From the NCBI RefSeq assembly GCF_004210215.2, contig NZ_CP067394.1, forward strand, positions 4,004,635-4,068,634: a stretch of 64,000 nt of DNA, given 5' to 3'. This document shows positions 27,575-35,965 of the stretch, piece by piece; within the stretch, counting starts at the first letter, position 1; every line of letters starts with the position of its first letter. The position numbers and the translations under genes were made by a program. The notes beneath the pieces are model-generated. The model saw only the letters and a list, made by a program, of their open reading frames with translations. It was not told the origin of the DNA and did not search any database. The stretch comes from Cryobacterium sp. SO1. Lineage in GTDB: Bacteria > Actinomycetota > Actinomycetes > Actinomycetales > Microbacteriaceae.

Positions 27575-28383
27575 GTATTGACACCCTGCAATCGCACTAC
27601 GGTTTCACCCGCATGCCCTTCGCCCGGGACATTCCGCCGCAAGCCTTGCACCCGCACCCTTCGCACCGGGAAGCGATTGCCCGCATCGATTGGTGCGTCA
27701 GTCAACGCCAACTCGGCGTGATCAGCGGTGAAGTCGGCGCCGGGAAAACCATCGCCGTTCGCGCTGCCCTCGCTCAACTGGAGCCCTCCCGGCACCAGGT
27801 GATCTACATTCCCGATCCGACGATCACGATGCGCGGCATTCATACTCGCATCGTCACCGCGCTCGGCGGCACCCCCGCGTTCTTCTCCGGAGTGCTCGCC
27901 TCGCAAACTGCGGCGCTGCTCGCCGGGGAGCTCGACGAACGCGCCCGCCTGCCCGTGGTCGTGATCGATGAAGCACACCTGCTCACCAACACCGATTTGG
28001 AAGCCCTTCGCATGCTCACCAACAGCGATATGGACACGGGCTCGCACTTCGCGATGCTGCTCATCGGCCAGCCGACGCTGCGGCGCAGGCTCAAGCTCGC
28101 GGTGCTCTCGGCGCTGGATCAACGCATCTCCACGCGCTACACAATCACCGGGATGAACGCAGGCGACACCACGGATTACGTCCGTCAGCACTTGAAGTTC
28201 GCGGGCCGGTCCGACCCGCTCTTCTCCGACGACGCGATCCATGCCATCCACCTCGCATCGCGCGGTTATCCGCGGGCGGTGAACAACCTCGCCGTTGCCG
28301 CTTTGATCGCGACCTACGCCGCCGATAAAGCGATCGTCGACCTGGCCGCCGCGCAATCGGCGATCACCGAGAACAGCGAGTGA
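27571..28383 (+). CDS. ExeA/TniB-like AAA+ ATPase of the transposon
   Basis: 270-residue AAA+ ATPase that would select targets and activate the transposase, as TniB, MuB or TnsC do. Opening HYGFTRMPFARDI is typical of ExeA-like proteins. Walker A GEVGAGKT near residue 53, Walker B VVVIDEAHLL near 130, sensor and arginine-finger segments (LDQRISTRYTITGM) are all present. It looks intact. It is translationally coupled to the transposase. Confidence 0.85.
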   Translation: MSIDTLQSHYGFTRMPFARDIPPQALHPHPSHREAIARIDWCVSQRQLGVISGEVGAGKTIAVRAALAQLEPSRHQVIYIPDPTITMRGIHTRIVTALGGTPAFFSGVLASQTAALLAGELDERARLPVVVIDEAHLLTNTDLEALRMLTNSDMDTGSHFAMLLIGQPTLRRRLKLAVLSALDQRISTRYTITGMNAGDTTDYVRQHLKFAGRSDPLFSDDAIHAIHLASRGYPRAVNNLAVAALIATYAADKAIVDLAAAQSAITENSE

Positions 28384-28425
28384 GCCCGCGTCACGGCTGA
28401 CGACCACCACGTCACCATCCTGACG

Positions 28426-28459
28426 AAAGCCCTGCCGGAATCCTCCGGCGGGGCTTTTT
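28426..28459 (+). terminator. Rho-independent terminator after the transposon ATPase
   Basis: AAAGCCCTGCCGGA pairs with TCCGGCGGGGCTTT (one T-G wobble) around a short loop and continues into TTTTTC, a normal intrinsic terminator, 42 bp after the ATPase stop and inside the transposon. Confidence 0.8.
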
Positions 28460-28501
28460 CATGACCCGGCATCGTCACCAGAGATGACGCCGACATCGTC
28501 A

Positions 28502-28777
28502 AATAACGCGACGGGCGACAAGGGTGCGGTCCATCGACTCGTAGTAGTACTCGCGGGTGACCGTATACGCCCCCACGAACGAGGCGGTGATGAAGGACCA
28601 TGCCAGTGGCTGGAGTAGTTGGGCTGTCGCGGCCCCGGCGCTCAACCCGTCCAGGTCGGTGAGGGAGTGGTCGGAGGTGAGCACTACGACGGGGACAATG
28701 ATCGCGAGGAGATACACCGCTGAGAGGGAGAGCCCACTGACAGAGCGCAGCGATTCGCTTCGGATTGCCGAGATCAC
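28502..28777 (-). pseudogene. ABC-2 permease, 5' fragment
   Basis: N-terminal two-helix part of the permease, ending TVTREYYYESMDRTLVARR before the transposon right end, where a chance stop follows. REYYY followed by S-x-x-R-T-L is a typical first cytoplasmic loop of ABC-2 permeases. GTG start overlaps the ATPase stop (GTGA). The remainder lies at 24677-25172. Confidence 0.75.
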
Positions 28778-29000
28778 GCGACACCTTCTTCCACGAGGTC
28801 AAAATACTTGTTCTCGAGCGAGTCGCCTTCGCGGGACACGAGGTCCCCCAGCTTTCCCGCGAAAAGAGCTCGGCGTTTGATGACGACGACTTCGTCGACG
28901 ACCTGTTCGAGTTCCGCAAGTTGGTGGCTAGAGATCAGGACTGTTCCTCCGCTCTCCGCGAAGTCACGGAGGTAACGCCGGAGCCAGCGGATGCCATCTG
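28774..29000 (-). pseudogene. ABC transporter ATP-binding protein, C-terminal fragment
   Basis: Only the end of the nucleotide-binding domain remains: PDGIRWLRRYLRDFAES, then GGTVLISSHQLAELEQVVDE (switch His in SSH) and a C-terminal tail. Walker A, signature and Walker B have been lost. The break is where the IS21-like element begins near 29000. The opposite end of that element does not carry the missing part, so those sequences were deleted. It overlaps the permease fragment by GTGA, showing an ATPase-permease-permease operon. Confidence 0.8.
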
Positions 29001-29030
29001 GTGGCGAGTAGCGCTTGGTGGTAGCGGTGT

Positions 29031-29045
29031 TCTGTCGACTTGGTA
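29031..29045 (+). repeat. 15-bp target duplication of IS481-like element, left copy
   Basis: TCTGTCGACTTGGTA, identical to 30800-30814. The pair brackets the IS481-like element exactly. Confidence 0.85.
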
Positions 29046-30799
29046 TGTGATGTCTCAGCTCTGTGTTTACAACCTGTCTCACGACGTTGTTGTCACCATG
29101 TGTCAGGACCTTCTTTACGGGATGTCTCACGACCCTGATTACAGGTTCGGCGGTCAAGGAAGCACGCCCTGAACGTGGTTTTTGATAATTGGGAGTGCCT
29201 AGATCCCTTTCTCCCGCCGTCCGCCGCCAGATCATTGAATACGACCCGCTTGCCGCCGACGGGCCCAGCGTTACCGAGTTCTGCCAAAGACTGAACATCA
29301 GCCGTCCGTCGTTTTACAACATCCGGCGACGATTCCTCCGTGAGGGCAATACGGCGCTGAATCCGCGCTCGTCAGCGCCGCTGAACCCGGTGCGGACCTT
29401 TGACCAGAAGACCACCGAGATCGTTCTGAGGATCCGCGCCCGACTGAAGAAGGAAGGATGGGACAACGGGCCCAAATCAATCTGGTTCACCGGGATCGAC
29501 ACCGGCGAATTCGCTTCTCCCATCCCGTCGGTGGCGACGATCGCCCGCATCCTCGCTTCATCCGGCGTCACGAACGCGAACCCGCGGAAACGGCCACGGA
29601 CGGCCTGGCTTCGGTTCTCCCGTGCCGCGGCGATGGAGATGTGGCAGCTGGACGCGTTCGAGTACCGTCTCGCCGACGCGCAGGGCCCGAATGCGCTGGG
29701 CACCAAGGTCACCGTCTACCAGCTGCTGGACGACTCCACCCGCTTCGACGTCGGCACGATGTGCTTCGCCACTCCGGAGAACAGCACCGACGCCATCATC
29801 ACGCTTCGTTCCGCCATCACCGACCACGGGGTTCCGAAAGAACTACTCAGCGACAACGGGACTGCGTTCAACCAGGCCCGACGCGGCAACATCTCCGCCA
29901 CCGAACGGTTCCTCGCCGACCGGGGCTGTCTGGGCATCACCGGGCGCGGAAGCCACCCCCAGACCCAGGGGAAGAACGAACGCAGCCACCAAACGATCTT
30001 GCGGTTCCTCGATGCCAACGCCCCCGATACCCTGGAGCAGCTCACCGCCCTGATCATTGCTTACCGCGCCTATTACAACTACCGCCGACGGCACCAGGCG
30101 CTGCCCGGATCGATGACACCCGGGCAGGCCTGGGACGCCGCGGAACACCGCCCCGCCGATGGCACCCCGATTAGCCACGACGTGCTTCAGGCGCGAGCGG
30201 ATTCGTACCGGGACAAATCCCTCGCCGATCAGTCGGGCGTAGCTGTCTTTGGAGGTGTCGATCTGAGGGAGACAACGATTCCCGCCGAGCCTGGCGCGCA
30301 GCAGGTGCCGCATGGTGGCCGGTTGCGCGATTCCTCGGACCACGTCGTCATCACGCGAGCCAACCCGCAGTTCTACTTCCACGGCCTCCGAATCAAGGTC
30401 CCGACGACGTTGGTCGGGACCTACCAAGTCGTGACCACCGAGACCGAATTCGCTATGTTCGACGCGTTCAGTGGAGTCGAGAGCATCTACTTCCCACTGC
30501 CCATGCGCACCGACGCCGCCCAAGAACCCTTCCCGCTCTGGCAAATCGAGGGAGCGAAAATCCGCGACCCGAAACCAGCCTGGCTCCACAAACATCAGAC
30601 CTACGAGAAGGAGCATTTTCCGGCGGATCGTGACTACACGTCCTTGCCGACTTCGTCGGCCGGGCAGTTGCGCCGGCTGTAATCAACGTCGTGCGATTGG
30701 TTGTACATAACGTGGCGACACAGGTTGTAAACAACGTCATGAGAGCGGTTGTAAACAAGGAGGTGAGAACGTGTGTAAACAACGTGATGCGATTACACA
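29046..30799 (+). mobile_element. IS481-like insertion sequence, 1754 bp
   Basis: Ends are TGTG...CACA, as expected for IS481-family elements, with a perfect 15-bp direct repeat outside. Both ends carry clusters of short repeats related to GTTGTTTACA and TGTCTCACGAC (29050-29150 and 30680-30795), probably transposase-binding sites. It carries one transposase gene. Longer than most IS481 elements. Identical target duplications suggest a fairly recent insertion into the end of IS21-like element 1. Confidence 0.82.
29189..30682 (+). CDS. IS481-family-like DDE transposase
   Basis: 497 residues. N-terminal HTH (VTEFCQRLNISRPSFYNIRR), integrase core with Asp in MWQLDAFEY (about 154), Asp in LLSDNGTAF (about 220) and Glu in QGKNERSHQT (about 262), then YNYRRRHQALPGSMTPGQAW, a common IS481/IS3 C-terminal motif. 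The start is uncertain: TTG 29189 or GTG 29195, neither with a good ribosome site. The C-terminal 120 residues form an additional domain (VITRANPQFYFHGLRIKVPT) also seen in longer members. Confidence 0.82.
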   Translation: MGVPRSLSPAVRRQIIEYDPLAADGPSVTEFCQRLNISRPSFYNIRRRFLREGNTALNPRSSAPLNPVRTFDQKTTEIVLRIRARLKKEGWDNGPKSIWFTGIDTGEFASPIPSVATIARILASSGVTNANPRKRPRTAWLRFSRAAAMEMWQLDAFEYRLADAQGPNALGTKVTVYQLLDDSTRFDVGTMCFATPENSTDAIITLRSAITDHGVPKELLSDNGTAFNQARRGNISATERFLADRGCLGITGRGSHPQTQGKNERSHQTILRFLDANAPDTLEQLTALIIAYRAYYNYRRRHQALPGSMTPGQAWDAAEHRPADGTPISHDVLQARADSYRDKSLADQSGVAVFGGVDLRETTIPAEPGAQQVPHGGRLRDSSDHVVITRANPQFYFHGLRIKVPTTLVGTYQVVTTETEFAMFDAFSGVESIYFPLPMRTDAAQEPFPLWQIEGAKIRDPKPAWLHKHQTYEKEHFPADRDYTSLPTSSAGQLRRL

Positions 30800-30814
30800 T
30801 CTGTCGACTTGGTA
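30800..30814 (+). repeat. 15-bp target duplication of IS481-like element, right copy
   Basis: Second copy of TCTGTCGACTTGGTA. It runs on into the GCAGGATTCCGAGG sequence of IS21-like element 1. Confidence 0.85.
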
Positions 30815-30870
30815 GCAGGATTCCGAGGTGGTGGTAGCGGCCCGGGTTGGGTGCCCGGGCCGCTTGGGTA

Positions 30871-31638
30871 TCACTCCCAGTAGCCGTCCTGGGCTCGCGC
30901 TTGATCGTTGCGGTGCCGGCGCATGTCGATCTGGCCCAGGTTGATGATTCGGGCGTTGTTGGCGAGGCGGTTCACGATCGAGTCCGCCGCAACCCGGTCG
31001 GGCAACTCGGCAACCCAGTGGGTTGGCCCAGTTTGTGAGGCGATCATCGTCGGCAGCCGGTGTTCTCGGTTGGCGAGGATGGCGAACAGATCGCTGGCGG
31101 CGTCGCTGTCGATGCCGACGGTGAGGAAGTCATCGATGATGAGCAGGTCGATGTCGGAGAGCTCGTTCAACAGTTTCTGGTGAGCGATGCCGTTGCCGCG
31201 GGCAATGATGAGCCGTCGGGCGAGGTCGTCCATCCGGAAGTAGAGGACCGAGTGTTCGCTTTGGCAGGCGCCGATAGCCAGCGCGCAAGCGAGGTAGGTT
31301 TTGCCGCCGCCGGTGGGCGAGATGATCAGCAGGTTCGTCGGGTCTGCCCTCCAGGCATGGTCCGCATAACGGCGCATTCTGACCGGGGTGATGCCGCGCC
31401 CCTCGCGGTAGTCGACCTCGGCGACGGTCGCGCCGGGGATAGGGAACGCGGCTTGGCGGATGAGTTTGTCGACCTTGTTGATGCGCCTGGACTCGAGGGC
31501 GTCATCGACGGCGGTGAGGAACAGCTGCTCGGGGGTGAGCGTGTCGTTATCTTCGTCCTGGATGAGTTCCTCCAGCCGGGTCGCAACGTGCGTCACCCGC
31601 AGGGCCCGGAACTTGTCGTAATCGACGCTGGTGAACAT
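30871..31638 (-). CDS. istB: IstB-like ATP-binding transposition protein (IS21-like element 1)
   Basis: 255-residue AAA+ ATPase helper of IS21 transposition. Walker A SPTGGGKTYLACAL near residue 107, Walker B DIDLLIIDDFL near 165, sensor region MIASQTGPTHW and the final IVNRLANNARIINLGQIDMR block. ATG 31638 overlaps the istA stop as ATGA, typical for istA-istB. It appears intact, though its istA partner is split. Confidence 0.88.
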   Translation of the reverse strand: MFTSVDYDKFRALRVTHVATRLEELIQDEDNDTLTPEQLFLTAVDDALESRRINKVDKLIRQAAFPIPGATVAEVDYREGRGITPVRMRRYADHAWRADPTNLLIISPTGGGKTYLACALAIGACQSEHSVLYFRMDDLARRLIIARGNGIAHQKLLNELSDIDLLIIDDFLTVGIDSDAASDLFAILANREHRLPTMIASQTGPTHWVAELPDRVAADSIVNRLANNARIINLGQIDMRRHRNDQARAQDGYWE

Positions 31639-32490
31639 CACTTGCCCTCCTCGTCGCGTGCGTAGTGGGAGGCGTCGCGAACGTAAACGTCTGGCATGGA
31701 GTCGCGGAAAACGACGGTGCTGACGCGTTTGCGTGTCGAGGCCGCCGGGACCACCGGGCGAGGCTTCTTCGCATCGCTGTCGATCGTGGCCATGCTGTGT
31801 TTCAGCGTCGTATAGGTGGGATGGGCTCGACGGTTGAGCAGCTCTTGGCAGGCCGCGTCCAGCCGCTCGCGATTGTTCTTCCCGAGCCCGTCCAGGATGT
31901 TTTGGCAGGCCAGATACCCCTGCGCCTCGATCGCCTGGCCGTCGAGGATCTGCTCGATCACGGTCACAGTCGCCGGTCCAACGCTGCGGGCCCGGTCGGT
32001 GAACCACTGTCGGGACCAGAGCCCGTCGATGTTGCGGTGCTGCGGTGGAATGTGCTCGGGCAGGGTCGAGTACTGGCCCTTCCGGCCGGTCAACCGTGGG
32101 TGTTCGCAGAGCATCTCGTGCCCGTCGAAGACCGTCACCCGTGACGAGGTCAGCCTCACCCGCAGCAGCTTGCCCGCCAGGCCGAACGGCACCGAATACC
32201 GTTGCGTGTCGGCGGTGACGTGGTAGTTCCGGCCGGCCTTGAGCTCCTTCCAGGAGACGTCCTCGAAAGCAGCGTCCGGCAACGGCTCAAGGAAGTCTCG
32301 TTCCTCGGTGTCGAACCTCTCCCACCGGGTCGTATCGTCCGCGCGGCGAATGTCGTGGTTGATCTCTCGCACCCGCTCGTTGATCGCGTCGTTGAGCTCG
32401 CTGAGGGTCGTGAAGACATCGTCGTCGAGGTAACCGATGACGCGTTTGTTCACGACGTTCACCGCGTTCTCGGCCGCCGCCTTATCGCGC
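31638..32490 (-). pseudogene. istA: IstA-like transposase, C-terminal fragment (split by RIT)
   Basis: Carries the catalytic Glu segment (DKAAAENAVNVVNKRVIGYL) and the C-terminal barrel of the IS21 transposase. Upstream sequence belongs to the RIT element. Fusing it to the fragment at 35960-36569 restores VKRPRDKAAAEN in frame when one copy of TCGCGC is removed, so the reading frame was intact before RIT insertion. Confidence 0.88.
32485..32490 (+). repeat. RIT flanking direct repeat, left (TCGCGC)
   Basis: TCGCGC occurs here and at 35960-35965. It is the short overlap expected from tyrosine-recombinase integration; removing one copy rebuilds istA. Confidence 0.75.
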
Positions 32491-32510
32491 TTATCCCGAA
32501 TTCGGGATAA
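32491..32510. repeat. Perfect 20-bp palindrome at RIT left boundary
   Basis: TTATCCCGAATTCGGGATAA is self-complementary over its full length. Its half, TTATCCCGA, recurs within the 85-bp repeats, so it is probably a recombinase-binding arm pair. It has no equivalent at the right end. Confidence 0.85.
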
Positions 32511-32515
32511 CAAAG

Positions 32516-32600
32516 ACTATCCCGAGGATTCTGTTATCCCGAGTATCGGCCGCGATGCCTGTGCGGTGGCGGCCTGAGGGCTGATTTCCTCGGGATAATC
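32516..32600 (+). repeat. RIT terminal inverted repeat, left (85 bp)
   Basis: Exactly complementary to 35876-35960. It starts ACTATCCCGAGG and contains three copies of TATCCCGA/TCGGGATA. It includes no gene. Confidence 0.95.
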
Positions 32601-32655
32601 GCGGCCCGCCTACGCTGGCTCATCTCTTTCGATTTCACTGGAGGTGAGCTTCGAG

Positions 32656-33897
32656 ATGAATGTTTCTATTGGCGAGCTGATCGTGCAGGCGGATGCTGCC
32701 ATGAGTGGACTGCAGCATGCGCCATCGACGACGATGCAGTACCGGTGGGCGTGGTCCCAGTTCGCGAGGTTCTGTTCCCGCGACGGTATCGATGAGTTCA
32801 GAGAGGAGGCCGTCGCCGCGTTTATTGAATTCGTCGCCGCGGAGTATCGGGACGGCCGGTTCAAAGGGTGGAAAAGCAAGCTGCTGCGCAAGGCCGCTCT
32901 GGTGCTGTCGGAGGTGGCACGGACCGGGTCCTATGAGTGGTGTCTGGCTCGCCCGGCGCATCCGAATGATGCGCTGGACGTGGTCTTCCGCCCGGTCCAG
33001 GAGCAGTTCGAGCGCTGGCTGCAGGGCCGGTCGTTGGCCGTCAGCACCCAGAATCTGTATGCGACGGTGTCGCGCGCCGCGTTGGCGTGGCTGCCCGACC
33101 GCGGCGTGGCCGATGCTCGGGCGCTGTCCAGAATGGACGTGTCGGCAATGGTGGTGTTTCTCGGCAGCCGGTACCAGCCGGGGAGCATGAGGACAGTGCT
33201 GTCGGCGCTGCGCGTGCTGTGTCGCTTCTGGGAGGAATCCGGCTACGGCGTCGGACTCTCGCAGGCGGTCCCGGCTCAGAGGGTGCGGCGTGTCCGCTCG
33301 GTGGGAGTCATCTCGGCCGACGGAGTCGACGCGCTGGTGAACTCCGCGGCGGTGTCCACACCGATGGGCTTACGGGACAGAGCAATGCTGCTGGTTGGCG
33401 CCCGGACGGGGCTGCGGCCGGTGGACATCGCAGGGTTGCGGTTGCGCGATATCGACTGGCCGCACGCACGAATCACTCTCACCCAGCACAAGACGGGGGC
33501 GTCGGTGACGTTGCCGCTGCTGGCCGAGGTCGGTGAGGCGATTGCGGAGTATCTGTTGCATGGCAGACCCGTCGACGGGGACGACGACCATGTTTTCCTG
33601 CGCTCCCATGCCCCCTACGTGGGCCTGACCCTATCCCACAGTTTGTATTGGGTGGCCGCGCGGGCCTTCGCCCGCTCCGGCACTGTCACCCAGAACGGCA
33701 CCGGCCGCGGCTTCCGGGTGTTGCGGGCCTCGTTCGCCACCCGGCTGCTGGCGGACGGCACACCGCTGCCGGTGATCTCCGGCGCCCTCGGGCACCGGGG
33801 GATCACCTCGGCGAAACACTACCTCTCGGCCGACGACGAGCGCATGCGGGAGTGCTGCCTCGACTTCGCCGGTATCGAGCCGAGAGGAGCACTCTGA
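32656..33897 (+). CDS. ritA: RIT tyrosine recombinase A
   Basis: 413-residue phage-integrase-family recombinase. Core-binding SAM-like domain about 95-200; catalytic domain with Arg in GARTGLRPVDI (about 253), a Lys in the beta-hairpin (QHKTG), the box-II block RVLRASFATRLL (about 353; Arg replaces the usual His of HxxR), LGHRG and the nucleophile Tyr in AKHYLSADD (about 388). ATG 32656 follows TGGAGGTGAG. It overlaps the next recombinase by one base (TGATG), as in other RIT operons. Confidence 0.9.
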   Translation: MNVSIGELIVQADAAMSGLQHAPSTTMQYRWAWSQFARFCSRDGIDEFREEAVAAFIEFVAAEYRDGRFKGWKSKLLRKAALVLSEVARTGSYEWCLARPAHPNDALDVVFRPVQEQFERWLQGRSLAVSTQNLYATVSRAALAWLPDRGVADARALSRMDVSAMVVFLGSRYQPGSMRTVLSALRVLCRFWEESGYGVGLSQAVPAQRVRRVRSVGVISADGVDALVNSAAVSTPMGLRDRAMLLVGARTGLRPVDIAGLRLRDIDWPHARITLTQHKTGASVTLPLLAEVGEAIAEYLLHGRPVDGDDDHVFLRSHAPYVGLTLSHSLYWVAARAFARSGTVTQNGTGRGFRVLRASFATRLLADGTPLPVISGALGHRGITSAKHYLSADDERMRECCLDFAGIEPRGAL

Positions 33898-34871
33898 TGA
33901 GCGGCTTCGTCAGCGGCCTGGCCGCTCCGCTGCAGTCCCTGCTGGAGCTCAAGCACGCGATCGGGTTGCCCTACGTGAACTCCGAGTCGCATCTGCGCCG
34001 CTTCGACAGGATGTGTGCTGAGACTTACCCGGGCGAGGTGACGCTGACGAAGGAGATGGCCATGTCCTGGGCCGTCGCCCGCCCGGATGAGCACGTCAAC
34101 GGGCAGATGCGGCGGATCACCCCGATCCGGCAACTGGCCAAACATATGGGCGCCCTCGGCCTGAGCGCCTTCGTCATCCCGCCGGGCATCCCCGGCAAAC
34201 AAATTCGTTACCGCCCGCACATCTACTCCCACGCGCAGCTACGGTCCCTCTTCGACGCCGCCGACGACATCAAGGCCACCGGCTATGGCGGCAGACGGGA
34301 GGTGATCATCCCGGTGATCTTCCGGATGATCTACTGCCTGGGGCTGCGGCCGAGCGAAGCCCGCACGCTGCACCGCAACGACGTCGACCTGGCCCGCGGC
34401 ACGGTGAGCATCCGGCAGTCCAAAGGGCACAAGGACCGCATCGTCTTCCTCTCACCAGACCTGCACGAATACTGCCGCAACTATGACGCGACGATCAGCG
34501 TCCACCATCCGGACCGGGTCCCGTTCTTCCCGAATCGCTACGGAGGTTTCTATAGCGACTGCACGATCGACTACTGGTTCCAGCAGCTGCTGGCCGCCGC
34601 CGACCCGCCCGTCGTGTCCAGCCCGGGTTCGCCGCCGCGCGTCTACGACCTCCGCCATGCCCATGTGGTCGAGAACATCAACCGGTGGGTCCTCGCCGGG
34701 AAGGACCCGGAAGCGTTGGTGGCCTATTTGAGCCTGCATCTCGGACACGCCAACACGGAGGACACCTGGTACTACTTCCACCTTGCCGCGGACTTCCACG
34801 TCGACCTGCGCCGGATCGCCAACACCGGAATCGAATCCGCACTCCTGGAGGCCCCCGATGGCCTCCGATGA
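33897..34871 (+). CDS. ritB: RIT tyrosine recombinase B
   Basis: 324 residues. Arg in CLGLRPSEARTL (about 151), Lys in QSKGHKDR, box II YDLRHAHVVENI (about 250; HAH follows the Arg), LGHANTEDTWYYFH with the Tyr about 292. Start ATG 33897 overlaps the ritA stop by one base. Its last 14 bases overlap ritC. Having lost no catalytic residue, it is presumably active. Confidence 0.9.
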   Translation: MSGFVSGLAAPLQSLLELKHAIGLPYVNSESHLRRFDRMCAETYPGEVTLTKEMAMSWAVARPDEHVNGQMRRITPIRQLAKHMGALGLSAFVIPPGIPGKQIRYRPHIYSHAQLRSLFDAADDIKATGYGGRREVIIPVIFRMIYCLGLRPSEARTLHRNDVDLARGTVSIRQSKGHKDRIVFLSPDLHEYCRNYDATISVHHPDRVPFFPNRYGGFYSDCTIDYWFQQLLAAADPPVVSSPGSPPRVYDLRHAHVVENINRWVLAGKDPEALVAYLSLHLGHANTEDTWYYFHLAADFHVDLRRIANTGIESALLEAPDGLR

Positions 34872-35877
34872 CTTCTTCCGACTGGTCCGATCCTGGCTGA
34901 CGGTCCACCTGCCCCGGTCGCGGCGGCTCAGTCCGCACACCATCCGCTCCTACAGAACCGCGCTGAACGCCCTGCTCGACTTCCTGCGCGAGTCGCAGCA
35001 CCTCGCCCTGGCCGAGGTCTCCTTCGAGGTCATCGACCGCTCCACCATCACTGCCTTCCTCACCTGGCTGTTGGAGACCCGGCATCTCGCAGCTTCCTCC
35101 GCGAACCAGCGCCTGGCCGCGGTCAAGTCGTTCCTGTCGTATTGCGCCGGCGAGGATCCGGCACTGGTGTCGATCTGGCTGGAGGTCACCCAGGTCAGAC
35201 CCGCCCGGACGCCGACGCGAGCCCCGGACGGGTTGAGCATGCCCGCCGTCGACGCGCTGATCCGCGCCCCCGGACAGCACACCGGCCGCGGGCGCCGGGA
35301 CACCACCCTCATCCTGCTCACCTTCGACGCCGCCGCGCGAATCCAGGAGATTTTGGACCTGACCCCAGCGGATATCGACACCACGATCGGTGCCGCGCGG
35401 GTGACGCTCACCGGCAAAGGCCGCAAGAGCAGGACCGTCCCGCTGATGGACAAGACCGCCCGCCACCTCGACCAGTATCTGGCCGAGCTGCATCCCGGCG
35501 CGGCGAATTCGGCTGCCTTGTTGTTCTTCACTGTCCGGGCGGGTCGCCGGCACCCGATGAGCCAGGACAACATCTCCTACCTGCTCAACAAACACGCGAC
35601 CGCGGCACGGCAACACTGTTCGGAGGTCCCGGAGAAGGTCCATGCCCACCAGCTTCGGCACGCCCGCGCGATGCAGATGCTGCGCGTCGGGGTTCCCCTT
35701 CCCCACATCAAGGAATTCCTCGGCCACGCGAACATCTCGACCACGAGCATTTATGCGTCGGCCGACAACCAGATGGTCCGTGAGGCGATCCAGAAAGCAG
35801 GCAGCTCCACACCCGACCTCGCACCGCTCTGGAACGGAGGCGACGACCTCATTCTGCAGCTCGCCGGGCTGAAGTGA
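34858..35877 (+). CDS. ritC: RIT tyrosine recombinase C
   Basis: 339 residues. Core-binding domain about 15-105 (LSPHTIRSYRTALNALLDFL), catalytic Arg in FDAAARIQEILDL (about 160), Lys in TGKGRKSRTVP, HAHQLRHARAMQML (about 262) with the classical H-x-L-R-H, and LGHANISTTSIYASADN with the nucleophile Tyr (about 297). The stop codon TGA at 35875 reaches into the right inverted repeat. This member has the most canonical active site of the trio. Confidence 0.92.
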   Translation: MASDDFFRLVRSWLTVHLPRSRRLSPHTIRSYRTALNALLDFLRESQHLALAEVSFEVIDRSTITAFLTWLLETRHLAASSANQRLAAVKSFLSYCAGEDPALVSIWLEVTQVRPARTPTRAPDGLSMPAVDALIRAPGQHTGRGRRDTTLILLTFDAAARIQEILDLTPADIDTTIGAARVTLTGKGRKSRTVPLMDKTARHLDQYLAELHPGAANSAALLFFTVRAGRRHPMSQDNISYLLNKHATAARQHCSEVPEKVHAHQLRHARAMQMLRVGVPLPHIKEFLGHANISTTSIYASADNQMVREAIQKAGSSTPDLAPLWNGGDDLILQLAGLK

Positions 35878-35960
35878 TTATCCCGAGGAAATCAGCCCTC
35901 AGGCCGCCACCGCACAGGCATCGCGGCCGATACTCGGGATAACAGAATCCTCGGGATAGT
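35876..35960 (-). repeat. RIT terminal inverted repeat, right (85 bp)
   Basis: Perfect reverse complement of 32516-32600. The first two bases are the end of the ritC stop codon. Confidence 0.95.
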
Positions 35961-35965
35961 CGCGC
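35960..35965 (+). repeat. RIT flanking direct repeat, right (TCGCGC)
   Basis: Second copy of the six-base overlap sequence; see 32485-32490. Confidence 0.75.

Larger units (their letters stand above)
25173..28501 (+). mobile_element. TniA/TniB-type transposon with zinc-ribbon gene
   Basis: 3.3 kb element with three plus-strand genes: zinc-ribbon protein, DDE transposase, ExeA/TniB-like ATPase. Left end TGACGATGTAGGCGTCGTC (25173) and right end, read inward, TGACGATGTCGGCGTCATC form 19-bp imperfect inverted repeats. TGACGATGT recurs at 25198 and 25253, giving an array of probable transposase sites at the left end. It interrupts an ABC permease gene. No matching target duplication is seen directly outside the repeats; only CGCG is shared a few bases out. 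Confidence 0.8.
32491..35965 (+). mobile_element. RIT element (three tyrosine recombinases in one operon)
   Basis: About 3.47 kb containing only three overlapping tyrosine-recombinase genes in the same orientation, with 85-bp perfect terminal inverted repeats and TCGCGC direct repeats outside. This is the defined architecture of Recombinase-In-Trio elements. The left side carries an additional 25 bp (32491-32515), including a 20-bp palindrome. It sits in istA of IS21-like element 1, between the codons for the second catalytic Asp and the catalytic Glu. Confidence 0.92.

Noticed and set aside
29046..29160. Regularly repeated short units that could be taken for a CRISPR array
   Set aside because: Units are imperfect, about 10-12 bp, without spacers of constant length, and a matching set occurs at the other end of the IS481-like element, so they are transposon end repeats. 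No cas gene is present.
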